A stretch of DNA of 64,000 bases from Sulfolobales archaeon (GCA_025058345.1 JANXEN010000001.1:134481-198480); one strand, 5' to 3'. Shown: positions 53,802 to 63,538, counted from the first letter of the stretch. Made by a program: numbers and translations. Notes: generated by a model not told the origin, from the sequence alone.

Positions 53802-55499
53802 CTATTCAAAATCGAATTTACCTCTCTCTTCCTCACCGCCTTCTCCTGCCTTTCCGCCCTTACCTTCTCCTGCCTTCATAGGTGATGCAGCTATTATATC
53901 ATCTACCTTTAGTACGGCTGCAGCGGCTTCCGTCGATGCCTTAATTATTTGCTTCTTAACTATGACTGGCTCAGCTACATTTATGGAGAGTATGTTTTCG
54001 ATGACTTTACCATTCATTACGTCAATACCTGCATATAGCTTGCCCTCGGTATGTAACTTCCTTAACTCCATGAGCGTATCCAGCGTATCCATACCCGATG
54101 TCGAGGCTAATACAACAGCTATTTCCTCTAAGGCATCTGCGAATGATTGAATGGCTAACTGCTCTTTACCACCAACGCTTTCAGCATATTTCTTCAGCCT
54201 TAAAGCTATTTCGATTTCCGGTGCTGCCCCGCCAGGAATTAACTTAGGATCTCTTAAAACGTTCCTCATAGCGTGAAGTGCGTCATTTAAACTCCTTTCA
54301 GCCTCATCTATTATCATGTCGTTCGCGCCCCTCACTAATATCGTTACTGCCTTTGGATTCTTACACCCCTCTATGAAGACCATTTTATCGTTACCGATCT
54401 TCCTCTCCTCCACTAGCTCGGCGTATCCTAAGTCCTTCTCAGTAAGGTCTCTTATACTGGTTACTATTCTTCCTCCAGTCGCTCTCTCTAGTTTCTCCAT
54501 ATCGGATCTCTTAACCCTCCTTACGGCGAGTATTCCCTTCTTTGCTAGGAAGTGTTGTGCGACGTCATCGATGCCTTTCTGGCAGACAACTACGTTAGCC
54601 CCAACAGCAACTATCTTGTCAACCATGTCTTTAAGCATCTTTGCCTCCTCATCTAAGAATGACCTAATCTGCTCTGGGGAGGTTATGTTAATCTTAGCCG
54701 TTATTTCGGGTTTTTCGATCTCTAGGGGTGCGTCAATTAGTGCGATTTTAGCTTTCTCAACTCTCTTAGGCATACCTGGGTGTACTACTTCCTTATCTAG
54801 GACTACACCATAAACTAACTGCGAATCAGTCATTGAAGCGCCTTTCTTCTTCTCAATCTTAACGTTATCTAACCGAACTTCATAGGTACCGTCACCTCTC
54901 CTCTCAGAAGCTACTACAGCCGCTGAAATCACCATATCTATCAATCTATCTATTATGTCTGGAGTTGCTAGGTACTTACTAGCTAGGGTTGTGTAAAGAA
55001 CCTTAACTAATTCAGGCCTGACCTTAGCCAAGCCCTCCGGGGTTTCAATCCCGCCTACATCTAACTTAGTAGCTATCTCATCAAGAATCTCTAACGATTT
55101 AGCAGCAGCTTTCTTATAGCCTTCAATAATTATGGTTGGGTGTATGTTCTGGTCCAGTAAGGCTTCGGCCTTACCTAATAACGAACCTGCCAGAACAACG
55201 GCTGAGGTTGTACCGTCGCCTACCTCAGCATCTACGGCCTTAGCTGTCTCAACTAACAGTTTTGCTGCAGGGTGCTGGACCTCCATCTCCTTAACTATAG
55301 ATGCACCGTCATTAGTAACGGTTATATCGCCGAAGCTATCAACAAGCATCTTATCTAAGCCTTTAGGCCCTAAACTCGTCTTTAGTACTTCCGCTAAAGC
55401 TCTAGCAGCTATTATGTTATTCCTTAATGCATCCCTACCCTGAGTCCTTGAAGTACCTTCCTTCAATATCACAACAGGTATTCCATATAGTGCAGTCAT
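53802..55499 (-). CDS. ths: thermosome subunit (group II chaperonin)
   Basis: 565-aa ATP-driven folding chaperonin. [41 protein letters not shown] and the [11 protein letters not shown]-type block (here [12 protein letters not shown]) are intact. The C-terminus is Gly/Glu/Lys-rich ([13 protein letters not shown]) and ends FDFE rather than with GGM repeats. A TATA-like CTTATATAG lies about 35 nt upstream. Paralogues are likely elsewhere in the genome. Confidence 0.97.
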   Translation of the reverse strand: MTALYGIPVVILKEGTSRTQGRDALRNNIIAARALAEVLKTSLGPKGLDKMLVDSFGDITVTNDGASIVKEMEVQHPAAKLLVETAKAVDAEVGDGTTSAVVLAGSLLGKAEALLDQNIHPTIIIEGYKKAAAKSLEILDEIATKLDVGGIETPEGLAKVRPELVKVLYTTLASKYLATPDIIDRLIDMVISAAVVASERRGDGTYEVRLDNVKIEKKKGASMTDSQLVYGVVLDKEVVHPGMPKRVEKAKIALIDAPLEIEKPEITAKINITSPEQIRSFLDEEAKMLKDMVDKIVAVGANVVVCQKGIDDVAQHFLAKKGILAVRRVKRSDMEKLERATGGRIVTSIRDLTEKDLGYAELVEERKIGNDKMVFIEGCKNPKAVTILVRGANDMIIDEAERSLNDALHAMRNVLRDPKLIPGGAAPEIEIALRLKKYAESVGGKEQLAIQSFADALEEIAVVLASTSGMDTLDTLMELRKLHTEGKLYAGIDVMNGKVIENILSINVAEPVIVKKQIIKASTEAAAAVLKVDDIIAASPMKAGEGKGGKAGEGGEEERGKFDFE

Positions 55500-55695
55500 A
55501 CTCTAATCCCTTGAATTCTATTTCAGTGACTTCTATATAAGCTTTAATGAACATTCAAACATCCAAGAAATCAGCAGTGCTAACTACCTCAAATTTAGAT
55601 GTAGACATGTAGCTATAGATTAAGTTAACGGGCTGCTATGGTAATGCATCTTAAATAACTTATTAGTAATAAAGTTAAATTTTATGGGGTGCGGT

Positions 55696-56022
55696 ATGAG
55701 GTTAGACCTAGAAATGGTTATGAAGATCTATGAAGAACATATAGATATTGGAGATGTGGATAAAGCTAACCTTTTCGTTGCATTCATTGTTGGCTTTTTA
55801 GCATTCATTAAATATCATAAGGGTGTTGATGAAGGTCTTATTTCGGACTTCGCTGGAAGTTTAAGACGTGGTCTTGTTGAAGGTCCTGATTACCTAAATC
55901 CCTACATTATGGAGTTGCTTGGAATACTTGAGGAGGAGATTAGTGAGGTCACCTTTAACGAATTAATCACTAAGCTGAGGGGTTTGCTTAGGGAGGAACG
56001 TCTTGACAAACTCGAGGTATGA
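55696..56022 (+). CDS. hypothetical helical protein, 108 aa
   Basis: Unknown family. Mostly helical, acidic, with AFIVGFLAFIKYHKG as a hydrophobic helix that is probably buried rather than membrane-spanning. ATG 55696 follows GGTG by 4 nt; ATG 55684 is also in frame. The end overlaps the next gene by 20 nt, so the two are coupled. Confidence 0.7.
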   Translation: MRLDLEMVMKIYEEHIDIGDVDKANLFVAFIVGFLAFIKYHKGVDEGLISDFAGSLRRGLVEGPDYLNPYIMELLGILEEEISEVTFNELITKLRGLLREERLDKLEV

Positions 56023-56827
56023 ATTAGGGCATATATGTACGTCGTGCCGTAGGAGGAGAGCTGTTTATCTGAGGAGGACGTCAGGGGAGAAGTTATGTAG
56101 CTCATGCTACGAAAAATCATTAATTAAGGTCATTAAGAGAGCTTTAAGGGACGTTAATGAATTACGGCCTGGTGCAACCATAGCGTCTATTATAATACTG
56201 GAGAGACTTATTCCAAGCCTTACACTATTGTATTGTTTAAATAGGGTTGAGCAGAGATATGGCTGTAGTGTCTTAGCGTTAGCATTTTATATGAAGGGTT
56301 ATGAGAAGGTTATTGAGGACGTTATTAACTCAGTCCTTATAAGTAAGTTCAACTTCAATAAGAATTTAGTGAAGGTATTAGAGGTTGAGGAAGGGTTAAG
56401 GTACACACCTAATGAGATGCTGGATTACTACTTATCAGTGACCTCCAATAAACTAAGCATGTACAGTAACATTGCAGTATTTCCCTTCACCTTAAATGAT
56501 GTAAGTGAAGCAGCCATAAATTCCTTACTATATGGCGACTTAAAATCCATTGCTCTGCCGCAGTCCTTTAAGGTTGGAGATACTAGGTATGTTATGCCGT
56601 TCTATAATATCCCCAATTACGATATCTATGTATTCTCATATGTGAAGGGATTTTACGACCATGTATTAGATGATTTAATACCTAGTTTTAATAAATGTTT
56701 GGAACCCCCATATAAACACTACATAGTGATTAAGGAATTGATTAAGGACCTTAGCTACAATAATCCAGAATTGACTCAAACATTGGTGAAGTCAGTCAAT
56801 AAATTATTTAAGGCGGCTAATCCTTAA
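56003..56827 (+). CDS. Ncs6/TtuA-like protein lacking the PP-loop
   Basis: 274 aa. The N-terminus CTSCRRRRAVYLRRTSGEKLC followed by SSC (Cys12, 15, 32, 35) matches the first zinc site of the TtcA/Ncs6/TtuA tRNA-thiolation enzymes. The order of later elements also fits, with PFYNIPNYDIYVFSYVKG at the place of their KPL...E..Y-A block. The ATP-binding PP-loop (SGGKDS) is absent: residues 62-72 read SIIILERLIPS. The second CxxC and active cysteines are missing too. I infer a non-catalytic paralogue, perhaps a partner of the true enzyme. TTG start with GGAGG upstream; converges with the thioredoxin-fold gene. Confidence 0.55.
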   Translation: MTNSRYELGHICTSCRRRRAVYLRRTSGEKLCSSCYEKSLIKVIKRALRDVNELRPGATIASIIILERLIPSLTLLYCLNRVEQRYGCSVLALAFYMKGYEKVIEDVINSVLISKFNFNKNLVKVLEVEEGLRYTPNEMLDYYLSVTSNKLSMYSNIAVFPFTLNDVSEAAINSLLYGDLKSIALPQSFKVGDTRYVMPFYNIPNYDIYVFSYVKGFYDHVLDDLIPSFNKCLEPPYKHYIVIKELIKDLSYNNPELTQTLVKSVNKLFKAANP

Positions 56828-57218
56828 GTCCGAGACGTAAGGTTAACTTAATGCCGTATTGCTGTAAGGTATTCCTCATACTAAGCTTTAAGACGTAGTA
56901 GTCTGTTTGCATATCTTTAAAGCAGTCCTCCTGCTCCAACACGTTCTTACCTTTAAGGTATAGTCTAATTAGAGGTAACGTGTTTATACCCTCATCCTCC
57001 TTAAATGTAGTGTTTGATGGTAGATTATCGATGTCGAATAATGCAAAGTTCACTAAATGCCCAACTCTTGATTCTAGTTTTTGGAAAAGATTAATCATGT
57101 ATCTCTTTGTAGCGTAGTCACGGCCAATAAAACCTACTAGAACTATCTCGTTGATCGAAACTAACTTTCTGAACTCTTCAACGTTGCTGAGCACCTTCAA
57201 GACTTGCTTCATCCCCAC
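56817..57218 (-). CDS. thioredoxin-fold protein without CxxC
   Basis: 133 aa. The strand-helix order of thioredoxin is visible: EIVLVGFIGRDYATKRYMI at the active-site position, FALFDIDN, and a cis-proline segment INTLPLIRLYLKGKNV. The CxxC is replaced by RDYATK-like residues, so it cannot be a disulfide reductase. It may be a binding module. Start within the end of the zinc-protein gene (41-nt overlap); ATG 57212 is an alternative. Confidence 0.6.
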   Translation of the reverse strand: MGMKQVLKVLSNVEEFRKLVSINEIVLVGFIGRDYATKRYMINLFQKLESRVGHLVNFALFDIDNLPSNTTFKEDEGINTLPLIRLYLKGKNVLEQEDCFKDMQTDYYVLKLSMRNTLQQYGIKLTLRLGLKD

Positions 57219-58044
57219 ATGATTCTCTGTAAGCGTTCCTAATTAACGTTTTATCATCACTACCTAACAGTACTTCAATGTCTATCATCCCATCTCTGAA
57301 GTCCTTCGGATGTTTAATGCCATTTCCATTAATTAATATGTAGTCATATTTCGTCAGTTGTTTTAATTCATCGCAAGTCAGTGAACGTACGTAATTCATA
57401 AGCATTTCATCAAATCCTAATGACTCCTTCAACTGCTTATCACTGATCACACTTCCACACACAAGGCAGTACATATCCTTAGTCAACGAGTTAAATAGAC
57501 ATATAGGGCATTCAGCAGGTAGTGTTTTGGAGCGTTGCTCAAGCCATGAAACCCTCCAAAACCTTCTAAGAAGTGGTAACGTATCCTCACGACCTAACTG
57601 TTTTACTTCCCTGTAAATCCTGGGGGCAACGCCTAAAACTGCTTTACCTATATTACCTACTACGAAGTCAATGTGTTCAGGTCTTAATCGTTCTCTGAGA
57701 TTCAGTAAAGCTAAAGCTATGAGGGGATTTACGTTCTCAGCAAATCTCCTGAATCTCTTAGCCATTGTCTGAGCGTCAGGTCTTGAAGTCGAAGATCCGT
57801 AAAGTAATTCTACCGGAGCCTTAAGTACTTCTATGTATTCCTCCCTGCTAAGGTTGAGGAAATCTAACCCTAAGGAATTCACTAACTCTTCAACGTTCTT
57901 CTCCAGCCAGGAATCGATATCTACCTCCTTTCTAACTTTCACGGCACTCCTTTCTCCCACATTGACATCTTTCTTAGCAACCTCTCTAGAGCTGCTACTA
58001 CCTCCTTTATCTTTCTCTACCTTTTCTAACTTCTTCTTAGGCAA
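57178..58044 (-). CDS. hypothetical zinc-motif protein, 288 aa
   Basis: Unknown family. A highly charged, Lys/Ser-rich N-terminal 40 residues (probably disordered) precede a helical domain with SRPDAQTMAKRFRRFAEN. A four-cysteine zinc motif CPICLFNSLTKDMYCLVCG lies near residue 190, and a C-terminal alpha-beta part follows. It overlaps the thioredoxin-fold gene, so both are made together. Nothing in it suggests catalysis. The zinc motif and basic tail would suit nucleic-acid or ribosome binding, which is inference. Confidence 0.7.
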   Translation of the reverse strand: MPKKKLEKVEKDKGGSSSSREVAKKDVNVGERSAVKVRKEVDIDSWLEKNVEELVNSLGLDFLNLSREEYIEVLKAPVELLYGSSTSRPDAQTMAKRFRRFAENVNPLIALALLNLRERLRPEHIDFVVGNIGKAVLGVAPRIYREVKQLGREDTLPLLRRFWRVSWLEQRSKTLPAECPICLFNSLTKDMYCLVCGSVISDKQLKESLGFDEMLMNYVRSLTCDELKQLTKYDYILINGNGIKHPKDFRDGMIDIEVLLGSDDKTLIRNAYRESCGDEASLEGAQQR

Positions 58045-58106
58045 AATCCCCCTCCGAAAAAAATATAACCTACCCTTTCTCTACTTTTTTCCACGTTTAT
58101 TTATCA

Positions 58107-58162
58107 TCAGTAAACCGACCCATCATCACCCCATCTACTTCAGACCCGGTTTCAAACATCAT
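58107..58162 (-). ncRNA. C/D box sRNA in the 3' region of the AdoMet synthetase gene
   Basis: Minus strand: box C ATGATGT (58156-58162, one base off), 12-nt guide TTGAAACCGGGT, D' CTGA (58140-58143), 10-nt spacer, C' GTGATGA (58123-58129), 12-nt guide TGGGTCGGTTTA, D CTGA (58107-58110). The D guide is complementary to UAAACCGACCCA. From memory this resembles the conserved AAACCGAC-CAGGU segment of 23S rRNA (near E. coli position 1610). D+5 would methylate the first C after UAAA. Box C begins 5 nt after the synthetase stop codon on the same strand, so it may be processed from that mRNA. Confidence 0.82.
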
Positions 58163-58167
58163 CCACT

Positions 58168-59391
58168 TTAAAATATGTTGACTTGCCCCTCTATTATCAG
58201 GTCGGTAAGCTTAGTTATATTGTTTAATTCGTCCTTAACTAATTCCTCAACATCGGATTTAACTGTCTGGAAATTCGAATTTTCGTCAACCACTAACTTA
58301 ACGACCGCTACTAGCGGCTCGTTAATTGGCTTACCGATCTGACTTAAGATCTCCATATAAACTTCCTTAACCTTAGGCACTTCATTAACCACTTTATCAC
58401 ATATGTATCTAGCTAAAACGTTATATAGCTTGCCGACGTGGCTTACAGGGTTCTTTCCAGCAGTTGCTTCAAGGCTCATAGGCCTCAAGGGTGTTATTAA
58501 GCCGTTAACTCTGTTCCCTCTTCCAGTAGCTCCGTCATCACCGTGCTCAGCAGATGTACCGGTTACTGATAAGTATATTACGCCACGGTCAGGTTTATCA
58601 GCAGTATTGACGTACACTTCAACATCGCAACCTCCAGCTATCTTAGATGCTAAATCAGCTACCTTATTAACTACATCCTCTTTCACTGAGATGTAGTGGC
58701 TTAAGTCCGGTATTAGGCTTGATATCATAGCTGCAGCCACTGTCAACTTAATCTTATTGTTGACGCGTAGGCCCATAACCTTTATATCCTCACCTACCTC
58801 AGGTAGTTCTTTCTTAGCAGCACTGCTGTTTAAGTATCTCTCAACGCTATATACTAGTCTCTCAAGAGTTGAGAGCGGTGCATAGCTAACCCCGAAACTA
58901 GTATCGTTAGAGAGAGGTATTGACCTAAGACCAAGTCTATAGGTCTGCACTAGATCTGCGCTACCAGTCCTAATCTTATAGTCAACTACTACATGCCTCT
59001 CCGGATCTAAGAATCGGAAGTTCTTCTTAATCCAGTCCTTAACCGCCTCAACTACTATTGTCCCCATAGGTACGTACTCTAATGAGTTGTTACTGTTAAT
59101 TATAACCTCAGTCCCTCTACCTGCAACTATTATGTATATTGGGTGTAGAACTTCACCACCACCAAATTTAGGAGCTGATTGCCCACCTACTAGAAGTACT
59201 TTATCTAGATTGTGGTGTAGTATAGTTCCGTACTTTCCGAGATAGTACTTAGACAAAGCAACACTTGAGGCTTCAGCTACCGCATCCGCTATATAGTCAG
59301 GATGCCCTAACCCTTTTCTCTCCACTAACTCAACGTTCTGCTCCTCCACTGGAACAAATCTTAATCTCTCTACCACTATGTTTGCCTGCAT
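58168..59391 (-). CDS. mat: S-adenosylmethionine synthetase, archaeal type
   Basis: Archaeal MAT (407 aa) making AdoMet from methionine and ATP, unlike bacterial MetK in sequence. Features are VERKGLGHPDYIADAVAE, HHNLDKVLLVGGQSAPKFGGG, DTSFGVSYAPL, and the GDDGATGRGNRVNGLI and PMSLEATAGKNPVSHVGK blocks. ATG 59391 is chosen; GTG 59403 in frame would add four residues. Supplies methyl donor for the guide-directed rRNA methylation and Tsr3 chemistry encoded nearby. Confidence 0.96.
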   Translation of the reverse strand: MQANIVVERLRFVPVEEQNVELVERKGLGHPDYIADAVAEASSVALSKYYLGKYGTILHHNLDKVLLVGGQSAPKFGGGEVLHPIYIIVAGRGTEVIINSNNSLEYVPMGTIVVEAVKDWIKKNFRFLDPERHVVVDYKIRTGSADLVQTYRLGLRSIPLSNDTSFGVSYAPLSTLERLVYSVERYLNSSAAKKELPEVGEDIKVMGLRVNNKIKLTVAAAMISSLIPDLSHYISVKEDVVNKVADLASKIAGGCDVEVYVNTADKPDRGVIYLSVTGTSAEHGDDGATGRGNRVNGLITPLRPMSLEATAGKNPVSHVGKLYNVLARYICDKVVNEVPKVKEVYMEILSQIGKPINEPLVAVVKLVVDENSNFQTVKSDVEELVKDELNNITKLTDLIIEGQVNIF

Positions 59392-59506
59392 CTGCCTTAC
59401 CACTTAAATTGGTGGTATGTGGCATTATTAAATTTAATAAATAGTTAACGTAATTTATATTACTCTCAGTAATATTGTTTAGTTACAAGCAATAGTTAAA
59501 TGGGAA

Positions 59507-59758
59507 TTATCCGCCGCTGTAATCAATCGCTATGTAAAGTATTTGACTACCTCTTATGAAGACTGTACCGTATTTAGCTATGGGTGACTTCCCATCATCA
59601 GAGAACTCCATGCATTCATTTAGAACTACGTTCATGGTTAAATCAACCATTACTAACTTACCTACGTATTCATAGCCATCCTTAACCTTCACCAACACAT
59701 TCTTATTCATAGCGGTCTTCAAAGTTCTGAAGGGGTTATCCACTTTAGTGATACCCAT
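59507..59758 (-). CDS. Sm-like archaeal protein (SmAP)
   Basis: 83-aa Sm-fold protein forming RNA-binding rings. Sm1 motif: NKNVLVKVKDGYEYVGKLVMVD with NVVLNEC; Sm2 motif: GTVFIRGSQILYIAI. Length and motif spacing are normal. Single gene with AT-rich promoter sequence upstream. Confidence 0.95.
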   Translation of the reverse strand: MGITKVDNPFRTLKTAMNKNVLVKVKDGYEYVGKLVMVDLTMNVVLNECMEFSDDGKSPIAKYGTVFIRGSQILYIAIDYSGG

Positions 59759-59939
59759 TAATCTTTTACCCTCAAGAACTAGCTTCTTGCGTTTTTAAAT
59801 TTATAAGTTCCCCCAAATCACATAAACACAGGTATGAAATACGTCGATAGTTGCGGTTATCACGTTCTATATAAGTTATTAACTACGTATAACATAATTG
59901 AGATGGGTTAAGTAGCTGGACTTATTGGGGTAATTAGAG

Positions 59940-61958
59940 GTGAGCGATCGGTCTGAAGTGATAGTTGGTATTGATGTTGTTGCGTCTAGCTCAAAGTTAA
60001 GTAATTATTTATATGCATTAGCCGTCTTAAAGGATGGTGAGTTAACACTTCATGAAGACGTAAGTCTTAGTAGGCTCATAAGATTTCTTTGGGAACTTAA
60101 GCCTAAATTAATAGCTCTAGATAACATTATGGAGTTAGGTGGGAGTAAAAGAAATCTCGTTAAGATTCTTAAATTACTCCCTCCAGAAAGTAAGATAGTG
60201 CAAGTAACCTTAAATAATAACGAATTAGTTGATTTACGTAAACTCGCTATTAAAGCAGGCATTCAATTAGAGCAAGGTAAGTTATCACCTCAAAAGACTG
60301 CCGAAGTATTAGCAGTCCTTTGCAGTAAGGGATTTGGTACAGTATTGAAACTCTTCGAAGATAAGGTTAAAGTAATAGTGGGTAGGGGAAGGGTACCTGG
60401 GTCTGGGGGTTCAAGCTCTGAGAGATTTAAGAGGAGTTTAAGGGCCTCAGTTCTAAGCACTGCTAAGAGACTTAAAGAAGAGTTGGAGAGGAGGGGTTTA
60501 GATTACGATTTAACCTTTAGAAAGAGTGAAGGAGGTATAGATAGTGCATTATTCATCATTTACGCACCAAGACATGAACTCAGCGGCATCATAAAGTCTA
60601 TGAGGGGTTACGACGTTACCATAAAGGTTAAACCGGTAATTAGGAAGAAATTAATCAGCACGATCTTCAACGTATCTATAGATAGGTACCTCATAATAGG
60701 CGTTGACCCCGGAATTGAGACAGGATTAGCTATAGTTGATCTAGAACTTAAGCCATTGATTGTTACTAGTAGCAAGAACCTTGATAGGGAGGAAATCATA
60801 CAGACTGTGCTTAAGTATGGGACTCCGGTTTTAGTCGCTACTGACAAGAACCCACCTCCAGAAATGGTTGAGAAGATTGCCGCGAACCTAAACGCTTTAC
60901 TGTACTACCCCTCGAAAAGCTTAAGCAGTATTGAGAAAGAAACCCTGATATATGATTACGTATCCATCCATGGATTAAATTTAAAGACCACTCATGAGAG
61001 GGATTCCCTAGCATCCTGCATAAAGGCGTATAAAGAATTCGAAGATAAGTTCAGGCAATTAGTCATCAAACTTAACGAGATAGGATTACCGATATCGAAG
61101 CTTCAAAAGTTTAAGGCAGAGATAATTAGAGGTAAAAGCATTGCAGAGGTTATTGAGGAAGTTATAAGTAGTTACATCAGTAAGGAGAGCACTTATGGTA
61201 GGGACAACCTAGTGCGAGTTATTAGGATGTTAGCTAATGAAGAAATCAGTAAGAAAGATAAGGAACTTCTCAATCAACTTGAAAAAATTTCTAAAGAACG
61301 GGATATGTTACGTGGACGTATTAAGGAGTTAGAAAGGCGTCTCTCCGAGTTGGAGACAGAGCTAACTTTAAGGTCTATGGAGTTCGATGTGGAGGTAGCT
61401 AAAGATAGAGAAGTCTCTGAGCTGAAACATAGGTTGAGGAAACTCAGCGACTACGTGAAGAAGTTGGAAGAGCAGATGTTAAACGCTTCAAAACTTTTAG
61501 ACCTCTATAGAAGTGTGCTTCAGTCAATCTACAGTGGGAGGTATGTACTAGTCAAATATATACGTAGGTTATCTCCAGATGAATTAACTAAGGAAATTCA
61601 GGGATTAGGCACTTTACGTGAGGGTGAGGTGATATTCGTGAGAGAGTTCCATGAATCAGTTGAAGAAGCTTTTAATATACTTAAGGATTTAAGGGTTAAG
61701 ATAGTGGTCCCGAAGTTTGTAGAAATACCGCCACACATCCTTGATAGATTCGAGTCAGCAGTAAAACAATGCGATGATTTTATAGAGGTTAGTGATAATT
61801 TAGTAGCGCTCCCTTCTTCAGTGATTTTAGAGTTATCGAGGATTGAGAAGGAGATGCAAGAAAAAAGTAAAAGGAAATTAGAAGTAGATCATGAAAAGCT
61901 TCTAAATATATTAATGGAGTATCGAAGCGAGAGGACCGCTAACGTAGATAAGAGTTAA
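59940..61958 (+). CDS. DUF460 (COG2433) RNase H-like protein with coiled coil
   Basis: 672-aa archaeal protein of unknown role. The N-terminal half holds two RNase H/RuvC-like elements (VIVGIDVVASS at the start; IIGVDPGIETGLAIVD near residue 255). The second resembles an active-site aspartate strand, with HERDSLASCIKAYKEF further on. A long coiled coil runs from about 430 to 525, and a C-terminal alpha-beta domain follows. Likely nucleic-acid related. GTG 59940 start, with TTGGGG upstream. Confidence 0.88.
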   Translation: MSDRSEVIVGIDVVASSSKLSNYLYALAVLKDGELTLHEDVSLSRLIRFLWELKPKLIALDNIMELGGSKRNLVKILKLLPPESKIVQVTLNNNELVDLRKLAIKAGIQLEQGKLSPQKTAEVLAVLCSKGFGTVLKLFEDKVKVIVGRGRVPGSGGSSSERFKRSLRASVLSTAKRLKEELERRGLDYDLTFRKSEGGIDSALFIIYAPRHELSGIIKSMRGYDVTIKVKPVIRKKLISTIFNVSIDRYLIIGVDPGIETGLAIVDLELKPLIVTSSKNLDREEIIQTVLKYGTPVLVATDKNPPPEMVEKIAANLNALLYYPSKSLSSIEKETLIYDYVSIHGLNLKTTHERDSLASCIKAYKEFEDKFRQLVIKLNEIGLPISKLQKFKAEIIRGKSIAEVIEEVISSYISKESTYGRDNLVRVIRMLANEEISKKDKELLNQLEKISKERDMLRGRIKELERRLSELETELTLRSMEFDVEVAKDREVSELKHRLRKLSDYVKKLEEQMLNASKLLDLYRSVLQSIYSGRYVLVKYIRRLSPDELTKEIQGLGTLREGEVIFVREFHESVEEAFNILKDLRVKIVVPKFVEIPPHILDRFESAVKQCDDFIEVSDNLVALPSSVILELSRIEKEMQEKSKRKLEVDHEKLLNILMEYRSERTANVDKS

Positions 61959-62097
61959 TTCCCTAAGTGAGTGGTTTGATTAGTTCAGTACAATCATTAC
62001 TTAAATCATCAGATGCTGTTTTAGGTTAGTGATTTAACTAGGGAGTTAATTAAACTTATGTATAGTTATAAGTAGCTGGAACATATTATGCAAGGAG

Positions 62098-62550
62098 TTA
62101 ATGCTGTGATAGTAACCTACGCGTTAAGAGGGATAGATAACCTACTATGGGAATCTTAACTGGGTAGTCGTTCACCTCTAACACCTTCCCAACAATCCTT
62201 GAGGCAGGTACACCAACTACTTCGAATTCTTGATAATCAGGTAATGCGTTATTATCTCCCTTAGTCACGTAATATTGTTCGCCCCTAATAATATATACAT
62301 CAATAACTCTATGAATTATGAATCCATCTCCAACCTTCTTCTTATATATTATTATGTCCCCAACACCTATTTCTGCAGATTTAACTATTATAACTAAGTC
62401 ACCTGTCTGGAAGAGTGGCTCCATGCTAGGGCCTTCAACAGTCCCTAATATAATGACTCCAGAGACGTTAAGCAATACAACCACAAATAATAGTATCGCG
62501 ATGGCATTGCCTAATATCGGCAGTAACTTCCACCTCATATGTTGAGTCAC
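62098..62550 (-). CDS. signal peptidase I (SEC11-like, S26B)
   Basis: 150-aa membrane protease removing signal peptides of Sec substrates. One N-terminal membrane helix (about 10-37) precedes the active Ser42 in VEGPSMEP. His80 in FIIHRV replaces the bacterial Lys, as in ER and archaeal enzymes. Asp99 stands in KGDNN. ATG overlaps the upstream zinc-ribbon gene by 4 nt. Complements Sec61-beta in the window. Confidence 0.95.
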   Translation of the reverse strand: MTQHMRWKLLPILGNAIAILLFVVVLLNVSGVIILGTVEGPSMEPLFQTGDLVIIVKSAEIGVGDIIIYKKKVGDGFIIHRVIDVYIIRGEQYYVTKGDNNALPDYQEFEVVGVPASRIVGKVLEVNDYPVKIPIVGYLSLLTRRLLSQH

Positions 62551-62840
62551 TCTTCTTCCAAATCACTTAAATCTACTTCTATTATCTGCCCTACACGCCT
62601 CTCCTTCTCCGGCTTACTACCCTTAAGAACCTTCTTAGAAGCGCCGCCTTCAACTTCCACATCATCACCACCTGTTTTAATCTTACTTACAACACCCCTC
62701 CACCTATACCCGCAGTTACTGCAGTTAAATGATCCCATAATAGTTATGGTTATCCTACCTTCCGAATCAGGTAGAGGTGATATTAACTGCCAAGTCTTTT
62801 CAGGCTTTATTTCTGAGTTACATTTAGGGCACTTAACCAC
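62547..62840 (-). CDS. zinc-ribbon protein, 97 aa
   Basis: Small protein with KCPKCNSEIKP and NCSNCGYRWRG, a four-cysteine zinc ribbon reminiscent of transcription factor S and RNA polymerase ribbons. A charged, acidic C-terminal tail ends DLSDLEEE. Not assigned to a named family. Coupled by ATGA to the signal peptidase gene. Confidence 0.8.
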   Translation of the reverse strand: MVKCPKCNSEIKPEKTWQLISPLPDSEGRITITIMGSFNCSNCGYRWRGVVSKIKTGGDDVEVEGGASKKVLKGSKPEKERRVGQIIEVDLSDLEEE

Positions 62841-62983
62841 TGACTAACACCTGTAAAAAGGTAAACTTTAAAAATTTAAATAATTACTACTAATTTATAC
62901 ATCAAGTCCAGCAACTAGGTAAGGTTTATTTCCCTCAACATAGGTTACTGATCACTTACAGGCAGATCTAGGATAAACTCGGA

Positions 62984-63538
62984 CTACTTAAAAATAAGTT
63001 CCTTAGTAACAGTACTTAAATGTAGGTCAATTATAGCTAGGCTTCGTTCATCAGTATCGAGGAAAGCCAAAGTCGGCGATTCAGTTAAATAGCCTGAGAA
63101 TGCACCTGGATTAAGTACGACGGTGCCATCTATTCTATCAATTCTCGGTGTATGTGTATGCCCATATATTATTAGGTCGTAATACCTACTTAAAGCTAAT
63201 GAATTAACAAACCTATCAGTTAGGTCCTTAGGTCCAAATCCATGTAAAACTAGAACTTTCAAGTAATCTATGTCGGCCTCAGCAGGAGGTTCGAACAGTT
63301 TACCTGAATTACCGAGAGTCTTCAACATCAATACTTTATCACCATCATTATTGCCGAATATGCCTAAGAAATCAACATTGCTTTTCTCTAAAATACTAAG
63401 TAGTTTCCTCAACGTAAATGGAGATACGTAATCACCTAAATGAAATAGGGTTTCGATCCTTAGTCTAGTTATGTACGTATCCAATTTATCAAGAAGTGAA
63501 ATGTTGTCATGCGTATCTGAAATAATTATAACCCTCAA
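62984..63538 (-). CDS. YfcE/MJ0936-type metallophosphoesterase
   Basis: 184-aa phosphodiesterase with the metallophosphoesterase ligand set: SDTHDN, GDYVSPF, GNNDGD, LHGFG and GHTHTPR. The two-metal site is intact. Members hydrolyse phosphodiesters in vitro; the cellular substrate is unknown. Single gene. Confidence 0.92.
   Translation of the reverse strand: MRVIIISDTHDNISLLDKLDTYITRLRIETLFHLGDYVSPFTLRKLLSILEKSNVDFLGIFGNNDGDKVLMLKTLGNSGKLFEPPAEADIDYLKVLVLHGFGPKDLTDRFVNSLALSRYYDLIIYGHTHTPRIDRIDGTVVLNPGAFSGYLTESPTLAFLDTDERSLAIIDLHLSTVTKELIFK

Noticed and set aside
59833-59910. A 25-codon plus-strand frame (MKYVDSCGYH...) after an AGGT
   Set aside because: Too short, no proper spacing to a GGTG core, and it overlaps the TATA-like region of the DUF460 gene.
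61999-62030. Minus-strand TGATGA...CTGA suggesting a C/D sRNA
   Set aside because: Box C begins with C, the guide intervals are too short and no C'/D' pair with normal spacing is present.
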